This document shows, one piece after another, positions 44,257 through 52,949 of a stretch of DNA of 64,000 nucleotides. The notes beneath the pieces are model-generated. The model had not been told where the DNA came from. It did not search any database and saw only the letters and a list, made by a program, of their open reading frames with translations. Made by a program: the position numbers and the translations under genes. Position 1 is the first letter of the stretch. Each line of letters opens with the position of its first letter. This DNA comes from Streptomyces sp. NL15-2K (GTDB lineage Bacteria; Actinomycetota; Actinomycetes; Streptomycetales; Streptomycetaceae). Where the stretch lies: the NCBI RefSeq assembly GCF_030551255.1, contig NZ_CP130630.1, positions 11,283,001 through 11,347,000 on the forward strand. Direction: 5' to 3'.

Positions 44257-44365
44257 AGGGCCTGTCCGGCGGATCAGGTCGCAGGAAATCGGCGGCGCCC
44301 CATTCAACGCGGCAGATGTGCGGGCCAGACCCCGCGTCTGCGGCATGATCCGCCGGACAGGCCCT
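44257..44365. mobile_element. MITE-like element in the iolE/lacI intergenic region
   Basis: Perfect 20-bp inverted repeats agggcctgtccggcggatca (44257-44276) and its reverse complement (44346-44365) flank 69 bases with no reading frame. The GGGCCTGTCCGG end resembles sequences I know as IS5/IS112-related ends scattered in Streptomyces genomes. No target duplication is evident. It lies between the operator and the start of the LacI gene, so it may have moved the regulator promoter. Confidence 0.72.
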
Positions 44366-44397
44366 AAGGTGGGCGGCGTCGGAGGGTGGTTTCACAG

Positions 44398-45420
44398 GTG
44401 GATGCTTCGGGCAAGCAGCGGCCCACGATGGCGGACGTCGCCGAGAAGGCGGGGGTCTCCCGGGCGCTCGTCTCGATCGTGTTCCGCAACCAGCCGGGGG
44501 CGAGCGAGGAGACCCGGGAGCGGGTGCTGCGGGTCGCCGACGAGATCGGCTACCGGCCCGACAGCGCGGCCCGGCTGCTGGCCCGCGGACGCAGTCGCAC
44601 ACTCGGCGTGATGTTCATCGTGCGCCAGACCTTCCAGACGGACCTGATCGAGGGGATCTACCCCGAGGCCGAGCGCCTCGGCTACGACGTCCTGCTCTCC
44701 GCGGCCGCGCCGGGCCGCAGTGAGGAGAAGGCGGTCGAGGCGCTGCTCAGCCACCGCTGCGAGGCGCTGATCCTGCTGGGCTCCGGCGCCGACGCCGCCT
44801 ACCTGGACGAACTCGGCCGCCGCACGGCGACCGTCTCGGTCAGCCGCCGCGTCCCCCACGCCCGCGTGGACTTCGTGCACAGCGCCGAGGCCAAGGGCAT
44901 ACGGCAGGCCATGGACCACCTCGTCGAACTGGGGCACCGCCGGATCGTGCACATCGACGGCGGCCGCGGCCCCGGCTCGGCCGAACGCCGGCGCGCCTAC
45001 CGGGCGTCGATGCGCCGGCACGGGCTGACGGCCGAGGCGCGGGTGATCCCCGGCGAGCACACCGAGCAGTCGGGCATCGAGGCGGGAGACCTGCTGCTGG
45101 CGGAACGCGACCGGGGGCAGGCCCTGCCGACGGCGGTCCTCGCGGGCAACGACCGGTGTGCGTGGGGCCTGTTGATGGCACTGACCCGGGCGGGCGTCGA
45201 GGTTCCGCGCGACCTGTCCGTCGTCGGCTACGACGACAGCCACCTCTCCCACCTGATGCCGATCGGCCTGACCACCGTCCGTCAGGACGCGCTCCTCATG
45301 GCGGAGCACGCGGTGCGGTTCGCCGTGGAGCGGCTGGAGAACCCCGATTCGGAGCCGCGGGAGGCGGTGCTGGACCCGAAGCTGGTGGTGCGGGGGACCA
45401 GCGGTCCTGTGCGCTCGTGA
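44398..45420 (+). CDS. LacI-family regulator of inositol catabolism
   Basis: 340 residues from GTG 44398; GTG 44386 is also in frame, but the GGAGG lies right against it, so the later start with a 12-base spacing is preferred. The helix-turn-helix is TMADVAEKAGVSRALVSIVF with the hinge after it (YRPDSAARLLARGRSRTLGV), followed by the effector-binding domain (AVLAGNDRCAWGLLMALTRA; VVGYDDSHLSHL). It is divergent from the inositol operon and convergent with the inositol-type binding protein. Operators with the shared 14-mer lie about 60 bases upstream of both targets, so it likely represses both until an inositol-derived ligand is present. Confidence 0.9.
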   Translation: MDASGKQRPTMADVAEKAGVSRALVSIVFRNQPGASEETRERVLRVADEIGYRPDSAARLLARGRSRTLGVMFIVRQTFQTDLIEGIYPEAERLGYDVLLSAAAPGRSEEKAVEALLSHRCEALILLGSGADAAYLDELGRRTATVSVSRRVPHARVDFVHSAEAKGIRQAMDHLVELGHRRIVHIDGGRGPGSAERRRAYRASMRRHGLTAEARVIPGEHTEQSGIEAGDLLLAERDRGQALPTAVLAGNDRCAWGLLMALTRAGVEVPRDLSVVGYDDSHLSHLMPIGLTTVRQDALLMAEHAVRFAVERLENPDSEPREAVLDPKLVVRGTSGPVRS

Positions 45421-45433
45421 TCCACACACCTGG

Positions 45434-45467
45434 GGCCCGCCCAGACGATCTGTCGCCGTGGCGGGCC
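45434..45467. terminator. Hairpin between convergent genes
   Basis: ggcccgcc (45434-45441) and ggcgggcc (45460-45467) form an 8-bp G/C stem with an 18-base loop in the 64-base gap between the convergent LacI and binding-protein genes. Plausible bidirectional terminator. Confidence 0.45.
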
Positions 45468-45484
45468 GGTGGTGAGCGCGTCGG

Positions 45485-46489
45485 TTATCGCGTCCCCTTC
45501 GCGGCGAACTCGGCGACGGCGTCCACGTTCTCCTTGGTGATGAAGGCCGGTCCGGTCAGGACGGGCGCGGTGCCGCCTCCGCTGAAGTTCCCGTTGGTCT
45601 TGTACAGCCACAGGGCGTCCACGGCGAGGTACCCCTGCAGGTAGGGCTGCTGGTCGACCGCGAACTGGATCTTGTCGTCCTGGATGGCCTTCACCAGGTC
45701 CTTGTTGAGGTCGAAGGTCGCGACCTTGGCCTTGCTCCCCGCGTCACCCAACGACTGCACGGCCGTCAGCGCGATCGGGGCGCCGAGGGTGACCACCTCG
45801 TCGATGGAGGAGTCCTGGCTGAGCTTCGCGGTGATCGTCGACTTCACGGACGGCATGTCGGTGCCGTTGACGTAGAGGATGTCGGTCTTGCCGCTGAAGC
45901 CCTTCTTCAGACCGGCGCAGCGGGCCTCGAGAGCGACCTGCCCCTGCTCCTGGATGACACAGAGGGCGTGCTTGGCGCCGAGTTGGTTGAGCCGCTCGCC
46001 GAAGGCCTGGCCCGCGATGTTCTCGTCCTGCCCGAAGTACTCGAGCATGCCGAGCTCTTTCCAGTCGCCCACGCCGGAGTTGAAGCCGACGACCGGAATG
46101 CCCGCCGCCTTGGCCTTGGCCACCACGGCCTTCATCGCCTGGGGCTTGGCGGCGGTGAGCGCGATGCCGTCGACCTTCTGGTCGATGGCGTTCTGCACCA
46201 GGTTGGCCTGGTTGCCGGCGCTCGGATCGCTGGAGTAGACGAGCTTGATGTTGTCCTTGGCCGCGGCGGCCTGGGCGCCCTTGCGGATCAGGTCCCAGAA
46301 AGTGTCGCCGGGGGAGGCATGGGTGACCATGGCCACGGTCATGCGGGGGGTGTCGGCCTTGCCCGCGGCAGCGGCGCCCCCGCCTTCCTCGGACTTCTTG
46401 CCGCCCGAGCTGCTGGAACAGCCCGCGGCAAGCAGTGTGCCGGTGAGAACGGCGGCCGTGAGAGCCGCGGCCCGATGGTGTCTGTGCAT
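45485..46489 (-). CDS. Sugar/inositol-type ABC substrate-binding lipoprotein, without its permease
   Basis: 334 residues. Lipobox TGTLLAAGC (Cys at about residue 24) follows a short signal; a Gly/Ser/Lys linker precedes the type 1 periplasmic binding domain (MTVAMVTHASPGDTFWDLIR; VDGIALTAAKPQAMKAVVAK; GIPVVGFNSGVGD). IbpA/inositol-type binding proteins look like this. The ATPase and permease normally encoded next to it are missing: downstream is the convergent LacI gene, upstream an unrelated monooxygenase. It either serves a transporter encoded elsewhere or shares the one at 33899-36558. The operator 46535-46562 lies about 60 bases upstream, as at the inositol operon. Confidence 0.85.
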   Translation of the reverse strand: MHRHHRAAALTAAVLTGTLLAAGCSSSSGGKKSEEGGGAAAAGKADTPRMTVAMVTHASPGDTFWDLIRKGAQAAAAKDNIKLVYSSDPSAGNQANLVQNAIDQKVDGIALTAAKPQAMKAVVAKAKAAGIPVVGFNSGVGDWKELGMLEYFGQDENIAGQAFGERLNQLGAKHALCVIQEQGQVALEARCAGLKKGFSGKTDILYVNGTDMPSVKSTITAKLSQDSSIDEVVTLGAPIALTAVQSLGDAGSKAKVATFDLNKDLVKAIQDDKIQFAVDQQPYLQGYLAVDALWLYKTNGNFSGGGTAPVLTGPAFITKENVDAVAEFAAKGTR

Positions 46490-46534
46490 GTCCCTGCACC
46501 TCGCTGTGCTGGTCGGGGTGGCCCCGAGCGTCTC

Positions 46535-46562
46535 CTAGAGCGCTTTATTAGCGCGCTCTAGT
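46535..46562. promoter_or_regulatory. Operator-like site of the inositol regulator, copy 2
   Basis: ctagagcgc (46535-46543), 9-base spacer, gcgctctag (46553-46561): a perfect inverted repeat. The right part is the 14-mer tagcgcgctctagt (46549-46562), identical to that upstream of the iolE-like gene and at the same distance (60 versus 59 bases) from the start codon. Confidence 0.65.
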
Positions 46563-46685
46563 GGCAGGAACTATGGAGCGCCCTCCGGGGGATGTCAACA
46601 GGTATGTCAGGACGTCCCAACAAAGAATGTGCCATGGGGGTGGTGGCGCGCCGCCGGTGTCCGCCGGGACGCGCCACCGTCTGGG

Positions 46686-47015
46686 TCAGCCCTGCTTGGG
46701 CTCCGCCTGCTGGACCACTTCGAAGGTCCACAGTGTCGAATCCGTCGAGGCGGGCTTCGGCCGCTCGCCGCCTTCCGCGGATCCGCCGCTGTGCGCCGCC
46801 TGTCCGCGTCCGGACATCCAGTTCTGGAAGTCCTCCTCGGCGCGCCAGCGCGTGTAGACGAGGTAGGTGTCGGTGCCCTCCACCGGGCGCAGCAGCTCGA
46901 ACCACTCGAAGCCGTCCGAACTGTCCACCGTGCCCGCACGCGCGGCGAACCGCTTCTCCAGCGTCTCGCGCTGCTCTTCGGGGACCGTGAGTACGTTGAT
47001 CTTGACGATGCTCAT
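46686..47015 (-). CDS. Antibiotic-biosynthesis-monooxygenase-fold protein (ABM domain)
   Basis: 109 residues. The ABM ferredoxin-like fold is visible from IVKINVLTVPEEQRETLEKR through DGFEWFELLRPVEGTDTYLV and YTRWRAEEDFQNWMSG. Members include heme-degrading HmoA-like proteins and quinol or polyketide monooxygenases; the N/W/H heme site cannot be confirmed. The C-terminal extension from residue about 75 (SGGSAEGGERPKPASTDS) is longer than usual. No operon partner. Confidence 0.8.
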   Translation of the reverse strand: MSIVKINVLTVPEEQRETLEKRFAARAGTVDSSDGFEWFELLRPVEGTDTYLVYTRWRAEEDFQNWMSGRGQAAHSGGSAEGGERPKPASTDSTLWTFEVVQQAEPKQG

Positions 47016-47119
47016 GGCCCCATTGTGCAGGCAGCCACAGGTCGACGAGATCGGCGATGCCGGCGGTTAGGTGGTTTTCACCGACGCGGGCGGACTCGGC
47101 GTGCGGCCATCGTGGCGGC

Positions 47120-47575
47120 ATGACCTTCCCCGAGCGGATCGACACCGCCGCACCAGTGATCGCCCACCACGAGATCAGCGTCGACGCGCCCTTGGAGCGG
47201 GTGTGGCGCCTGCACATCGACGTCAACCGCTGGTCGCTGTGGCAGCCGGACATCAGCGCCGCCCGCAGCGAGGGCCCGCTGAGCGTCGGCAGCACCTTCC
47301 GATGGAGCACTGCCGGGCTCGACATCGCCTCCACCGTGTACGCCCTCGAGGCCCCGCACCGGATCCTGTGGGGCGGCCCCGCCCACGGCATCACGGGCAT
47401 CCACCTGTGGAGCTTCCACCCCGCGCCGGACGGGACGGTGCGGGTGCGCACGGAGGAGTCATGGGACGGCGAGCCCGTGCGGGCCGACGTCCCCGGCGTC
47501 CAGCGGGCGCTCGACGACTCGCTCGAGCACTGGCTCGGCCATCTGAAGAAGGCCGCGGAGAACGGCGCGGCGTGA
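47120..47575 (+). CDS. SRPBCC (START-like) domain protein
   Basis: 151 residues from ATG 47120. The polyketide-cyclase/dehydrase-type fold opens with HHEISVDAPLERVWRLHIDV and NRWSLWQPDISAARSEGPLS, continues with FRWSTAGLDIASTVY and ends in a long helix ALDDSLEHWLGHLKKAAENG. Such proteins bind hydrophobic ligands; the reaction, if any, is unknown. Its stop overlaps the GTG of the MFS gene (GTGA), making it the first gene of a three-gene operon with an MFS transporter and a carotenoid oxygenase, both now broken. Confidence 0.87.
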   Translation: MTFPERIDTAAPVIAHHEISVDAPLERVWRLHIDVNRWSLWQPDISAARSEGPLSVGSTFRWSTAGLDIASTVYALEAPHRILWGGPAHGITGIHLWSFHPAPDGTVRVRTEESWDGEPVRADVPGVQRALDDSLEHWLGHLKKAAENGAA

Positions 47576-48376
47576 CGGACGTCTTCGGCACCGCGGGCGT
47601 CGACCGCACGGGGCTCGGCCGACCGGACTGGACACCCCTGGCGGTGCTCGCCACCGGCCAGTTCCTGGTGGTCCTGACGACCTCGATCGTCAACGTGGCG
47701 CTGCCCACCGTCAGCGACGGCCTGAAGCTGTCGGAGCAGGGCCAGGCCTGGATCGTGAACGCCTACGGGCTGGCCTTCGGCGCGCTCCTGCTCGTCGGTG
47801 GCCGCGCCGCCGATCTGCTGGGGAGGCGCACGGTCCTGCTGGCCGGTCTGGGTCTCTTCGCCGTCGGGTCCTTACTGGCGGCAAGCGCCCCGACGGCGTG
47901 GCTGCTCATCGCCGCCCGCGCGCTCCAGGGCGTGGGCGGCGCCGCCCTGGCACCCGCGGCCCTCGCCCTGGTGATGGTGGTGTACCCGGCGGGGGCCGCG
48001 CGAGGCCGGGCCCTCGCGGTGTGGGGTGCCGTGTCGGCCGTGGGCGGCGCGGCGGGCGTCCTGCTCGGCGGTCTGCTCACCGAGGCGCTCGGCTGGCGGG
48101 CGGTCTTCTGGGCGCCGGTTCCTGTGACCGCGCTCGTGGTCCTCGGCTGTCTGCGCCATGTCGACCGCGACGCACCGCAGCCAGCGGACGGTGGCGCCGA
48201 CTTCCTCGGGGCCGCGACGGTGACCGCGGGACTGGTCGCCTTCGTCCTCGGCGTCAGCGGCGCCGGACGCACGGGATGGCTGTCGGAGGCGGTCCTGGCA
48301 CCCGTCGGGGCGGCCGTCGTCCTGCTCGGCGCGTTCCTCGTCGTCGAACGGCGGACGGCCCAACCCCTGTGAGGTG

Positions 48377-48464
48377 GGCCGCCGGGCGAGGTGACAGCGG
48401 AGCTGTTCCTTTTCCCAGCGGCCTCCTCCCGAACCCGTCGTGCGGCGTTAACCGCAACGGGCTC
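48377..48464 (-). ncRNA. Group II intron domains V and VI
   Basis: Domain V is the 34-base hairpin at 48464-48431 reading gagcccgttgcgg, loop ttaa, then cgccgcacgacgggttc on the minus strand; it has the catalytic AGC near its 5-prime end and the usual two-base bulge. Domain VI follows with stem ggccgctggg (48423-48414) pairing with cccggcggcc (48386-48377) around an A-rich loop; the last 8 bases cacctcac complete the intron. These structures are the strongest proof that this is a group II intron. Confidence 0.88.
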
Positions 48465-50271
48465 TCCAGTGACTGCCGTGAACTGCGGCTTTGCGGCCGT
48501 CGTGGATGCCTTCGTGACAGGGCGGGCAGACCATGAGGGTCTTGCGCCGTTTCCTGGCCATGAGGACGGCCCAGTCGGGCTGCGTCTGTCCGAGCCGGTC
48601 GAGGTCGGCGAGTCGGCGGATCTGGTGGACCTGGATCTGTGCGGTCTGTCCGCACAGTTCGCAGAGTCCGGCCAGCAGCCGCCTTGTCAACTCGCTTCGC
48701 CGAGGCTGGCGTTGGGCAGGATCGCGGTCGGTCAGGACCGCGGCCTTGTGCCGTTGGAGTGGAATGCCACCGAACTGTGCGACCAGCGGTTTCCTGCTCG
48801 GGGCGCGGGTGGTGGCTGCCTGGAGGCACTTGCGTGGCCCGGCCGGGGTGTCGATGGTGACCTTGTACTTGCGGGCCATCTTCGACATGGTCGAGCGGTG
48901 CTTGTTCGCCAGGGAGCACAGCAGCGAGGACTGCATGACCCAGTGCAACCGGTTCAGTCGGAAGACGTCACCGGCCAGCAGGTAGTAGTTAACGATTCCG
49001 CGGTACCTGGCGCCGTAGATGTTGACGAGCGTGTAGTCGTCGTAGTGAAGCATCGAGGGCTGTCGCGCGGGTTTTCCGCGTTCCAGGTATGGGGCACATT
49101 TGGCCTTGATCACGTCCTTGGGGACGTGCAGCGCAACGGTTCCGTTGGTCGACCGGCGCTGTCGCCGGCGGCCTCTTTTCCGTTCCGATCTGCGGTCGTC
49201 CCTGCGGACGGTGATCTCATATCCGAGGAATCGTGCCGCGCCGGTTCTGGCGTGGGTGATCAGCGTCTTTTCCTGGGAAAGTTCCAGCTTGAGGTCGTCT
49301 CGCAGGAACTGGGCCAGTCGCTGTTTGATTTCTTCGGCTTCGGCCTTGGGTCCGGTGAACCCGATGAGGGTGTCGTCGGCGTATCGCACGTAGCGCAGGC
49401 GGCGGTATCCCGGGTCGGACATGTCCTGGCTCGGGAGGGTGTGCAGCCGCTTGCGCAGGGCGCGCACTTCGGCGCGGTCTTCGCGCCAGCGTGCTCGCTG
49501 GACAGCCGCTTCGACCCGGCGGTATTCAGGGTTTCTCGCCCTGAGTTTCCCACGGGTGTATTCCGGCATGAGAACTGTCTCGACAAAGACGTCCAGTTTG
49601 TGCAGATAGATGTTGGACAGGACCGGGGATAAAACCCCGCCTTGCGGCGTGCCGCTGAGCGTCGCGTTCCAGGTCCAGTCTTCCAGGTATCCGGCTTTGA
49701 GCATGTTGTGCACGAGCCGCAGGAACCGGTTGTCGTGGATCTTTTCGCCCAGGGTTTCGAGCATCACTTGATGGTCTAGTGAGTCGAAGCACTTGGCGAT
49801 GTCTCCCTCGATGAACCATGTTGTCCCGGTCCAGGTGCGTGCCACCTCGCTCAGTGCGGTGTGGCAGCCCCGTCGGGGACGGAAACCGTGTGAGTGGTCG
49901 GAGAACCGGGGCTCGAAGTATGCCTCCAGGAGGAGGCGCATCACCTCGCCCACCAGCTTGTCCGTCCATGGCGGCAGGCCCAGCGGCCTCGTCTTACCGT
50001 TCCTTTTCGGGATGAGGACCCGCTTGACCGGTTTGAAGCGGAACCGCTCGTGGCGTAACGCATCGATGATGCTTCCGATCTTTTCCAGGGACATGCCGTC
50101 TGCGGTTTCGCCCGTGGCCCCGGGTGTCATCGCTCCCTGGTTGGATTAGATGCGGCCGTGGGCCAGGAGATACAACTGCGGGTTGAACATCTGTCGATAG
50201 AGCTCGTTGCACGGCAGGTTCCGCCTGCCGCGTTCACGGAGGATTTCAAGTACCGCTTCGGCAGTCTGCAT
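48448..50271 (-). pseudogene. Intron-encoded reverse transcriptase/maturase/HNH endonuclease with an in-frame TAA
   Basis: From ATG 50271 the frame reads MQTAEAVLEILRERGRRNLP and on to LYLLAHGRI, then TAA (50148-50146), then in the same frame SNQGAMTPGATGETADGMSL and the complete enzyme: RT motifs VLIPKRNGKTRPLGLPPWTD, DIAKCFDSLDHQVML, SGTPQGGVLSPVLSNIYLHK, YVRYADDTLIGFTG (the YADD active site), a maturase domain, and a C-terminal HNH (CELCGQ; MARKRRKTLMVCPPCHEGIH). Tyrosine normally stands where TAA is (GRIYSNQGAMTPG). A shortened 560-residue protein could start at ATG 50130 but would lack the N-terminal RT0 extension. The ORF stop falls inside intron domain V. Confidence 0.88.
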
Positions 50272-51472
50272 TACGCATACCTTCCGGTCTTGTGGATCCC
50301 ATGTCACCTGTGTCCCTTCGCCCTGATTCCGGCTCTCCCGGACCCCACGGCAGGCCGTTACCCCTGCGACTACTACGGACACTCCGTCACCATGGGGCTC
50401 GCGCCCTTTAGGTGATCCCATGGTTCGTCTTGATGTACGTGTCTAGCGCGACTTAGGCGCCCCACTCATCTCCTTGAATTCCCTCGCTGGGAATCGTCCT
50501 GGCTCCCGGAGTTGCGTCGGCTGGCAGAAGTCACCGACGCAGGAGGCAGCGCCGGTTTCGGGTATCATTCCGGCGGATCCGTATTTTAATCGACTGGAGA
50601 TTGGGGTTCAGGCAATCCAGCTTTCGCCGTATCGCGCGGGCCTCGCGGCACACCGTCCCTGATACCTGGACCCGGCCACCGCTTTCCTGACATGCTACGG
50701 TCCCCTTTGTCTTTCGACTCCAGGTAAGTCATTCAGCCCAGGAATACTCTCCGAATTCCTCCCGACTCAGCCGGGGATACATCAAGGCGCTTCCATGGCG
50801 CACCCTGCCCCTACGGCTGTTCGGCACGGGCGCGGTGGGGCCCGCCAATCTCGCCATGGCCCTGCTGGGCGCCGTATGGGTCTCGATGTTCTTCTTCCTG
50901 CCGCTCTACCAGCAGCGCGTTCTCGGCTACGACCCACTCGTCACCGGCCTCGCCCAGCTTCCGCTCGCGGGGGCCAACGCCCTGGCCTCCTGGGCGACTC
51001 CTCACCTGGCCGTACGGTTCGGCGCCCGGCGCACTCAGACGGCCGGGGCGCTGCTGCTGGCCGCCGGGCTGCTCTGGTTCGGCCGGCTGCCGGTGGACGG
51101 CGGGTTCGTCGCCGACATGCTCGGCCCGTCGCTGCTCGCCGGAGCGGGCCTCGGCATCGCGTTCGTCCGGCTCACCGCGGGCGCCGTGGAGGGCGTTCCG
51201 TCCGCGGACGCGGGCATCGCCGGCGGGCTGGTCAACACCACCCGGCAACTCGGCGGAGTGGTCGGCCTCGCCTTCCTGAGCACTCTGGCCACCGCCCGCA
51301 CGGACACCGCATCGCCAGATCTGACACACCTTCAGGCGCTCCACGAGGGCTACCGACTGGCCTTCACGGCCGGGGGAGTCCTCACCCTGCTCAACGCCCT
51401 GCTCATCGCGGCCGCACTGCGCCGCTCCCCGACCCGATCCGATTCCCTCGTCACCACAGGAGACGACCGATC

Positions 51473-52877
51473 ATGACCGACCGTCCCACCACAGACCCCA
51501 CCGCGGACATCGGCACCAAGCCGTACATCGCGGGCCACTACACCCCCGTCGCGGACGAGATCACCGCCGTGGATCTCAAGGTCCGCGGCACTCTCCCGCC
51601 CGAACTGACGGGCCGATACTTCCGCAACGGACACAATCCCAGGCCCGGTGACGTCCCCACCCACTGGTTCCGGGGCAGCGGCATGCTGCACGGCGTGCGC
51701 CTGGAGGAGGGCCGGGCGACCTGGTACCGCAACCGCTGGGTGCGCACCCCCGCCCTGGACGGCGCCCCGTACGTGCGCGAGGACGGCAGCGTGGACCTGA
51801 CCGCCAGCATCGCGGGCACCCACGTCGTCGAGCACGCGGGCCGCATCCTGGCCCTGCAGGAAGCCAATCTCCCCTTCGAGGTCACGCCCGAACTCGACAC
51901 GGTCGGCGCGTACGACTTCGAGGGCAGGCTCACCACCGCGATGACCGCTCATCCCAGGGAGGACCCCGAAGACGGGCGAGCTGCACTTCTTCGGCTACTC
52001 GCCGTTCCCGCCGTACCTCACCTACTACGTGGCCTCGGCCGCCGGCGAGATCGTGCGCGGGGAGGTGATCCAGGGCGCTGGACCCAGCCTGATGCACGAC
52101 TTCGGGCTGACCCGCCGACATGTCGTCTGGCTGGATCTGCCCGTCGTCTTCGATCAGGCCGAGCACTCGGGCATCCCCTACCGCTGGAGCGACTCGTACA
52201 CTCCCCGGATCGGCGTCATGCCACGCACCGGACCGGCCGAGGTGACCTGGTACGAGGTCGAGCCGGGCGCCATGATCCACGTATCGGGCGCCTACGAGGA
52301 CGAGCAGGGACGGATCGTCGTCGAGGGCCCCCGCTACGACCGCGCCGCCTGGACGACCAGCTGGAAGTGGTGGGTCGGCGCCCCGGGCCATGCGTCGGTG
52401 CCGCTGACCGGCGCCGTGCAGCACCGCTGGACCCTGGACCCGGCCACCCGCACGGCCCGGGAGGAGGACCTCGACTCACTGGTCACCGAGTTCCCCACCA
52501 TCAATGAGGCGGTCCTCGGCAGCCGCCACCGCTACAGCTACGCGATCGCCTTCCCGGGCGCCGGGCTGGGCGAGCACGCCCTGGTGAAGTACGACCACCG
52601 CGACGGCACGCGGCAGGTGGCGCCGGCCGGGCCCGGGCGGCTGCCGGGCGAGGCCGTGTTCGTGCCCGCGGCGGGCGGCACGGGCGAGGACGACGGCTAT
52701 CTGCTGACGATCGTCAGCGATCTCGCCGAGGACTCCTCCGAACTCCTCGTGCTGGACGCGGGCGACATCACGGCGCCGCCGATCGCCGCCGTCGAACTGC
52801 CGCGCCGCGTTCCCGGCGGGATCCACGGCTCCTGGATACCCGACGAGGCCGATGCGGGAGCTTCGGGCATGCGGTAG
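51473..52877 (+). pseudogene. Carotenoid-oxygenase-family dioxygenase with a 1-base frameshift
   Basis: From ATG 51473 (overlapping the MFS stop) the frame gives LKVRGTLPPELTGRYFRNGH and proceeds to TTAMTAHPREDPE; an extra G at 51971 then shifts it. Reading from 51972 gives TGELHFFGYSPFPPYLTYYV and the rest of the enzyme to GASGMR at 52877. The four iron-ligand histidines of retinal-pigment-epithelium-type oxygenases are all present: TAHPRED, SLMHDFGLT, MIHVSGAYEDE and GGIHGSWIP. The unshifted protein (about 467 residues) would cleave a double bond in an apocarotenoid or lignostilbene-like substrate; this allele cannot, unless by programmed slippage. Third gene of the operon broken upstream by the group II intron. 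Confidence 0.88.
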
Positions 52878-52949
52878 CTGTCGGGGACTCCCGGTCGCGC
52901 GTCGGCCGGAGTCCCGCCTTCCGACCGCCCGTCGTGCCATGCTTCGCAC

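Larger units (their letters stand above)
48369..50803 (-). mobile_element. Group II intron, 2,435 bp, inserted antisense to the MFS gene
   Basis: On the minus strand the element begins GTGCGCC at 50803, the group II 5-prime consensus (GUGYG), and ends CACCTCAC at 48369, an AY-type 3-prime end. Domains V and VI are recognisable next to the 3-prime end, and a reverse transcriptase/maturase with an HNH endonuclease is encoded inside. Removing 48369-50803 precisely restores the host frame, which fixes both boundaries to the base. The intron RNA would be made only from transcription against the MFS gene. The 500 bases from 50272 to 50803 should hold domains I to III; no other gene is seen there. 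Confidence 0.93.
47572..51476 (+). pseudogene. MFS drug-efflux-type transporter gene split by an antisense group II intron
   Basis: Exon 1 (47572-48368) encodes LAVLATGQFLVVLTTSIVNV, GGRAADLLGRRTVLLAG and further helices up to VVERRTAQPL; exon 2 (50804-51476) continues LPLRLFGTGAVGPANLAMAL through the remaining helices to TTGDDRS. Joining CT at 48367-48368 to C at 50804 restores one frame of exactly 490 codons (14-TM DHA2-like type, RRTAQPLLPLRLF across the junction). The intron lies on the other strand, so it cannot be spliced from this gene's mRNA; translation ends at TGA right after exon 1. Codon 101 (47872-47874) is TTA. Start GTG overlaps the upstream stop; the natural stop overlaps the next start (ATGA). 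Confidence 0.9.

Noticed and set aside
48391..49632. 413-codon plus frame inside the group II intron
   Set aside because: Antisense to the reverse transcriptase, which has YADD and HNH motifs; this frame has none.
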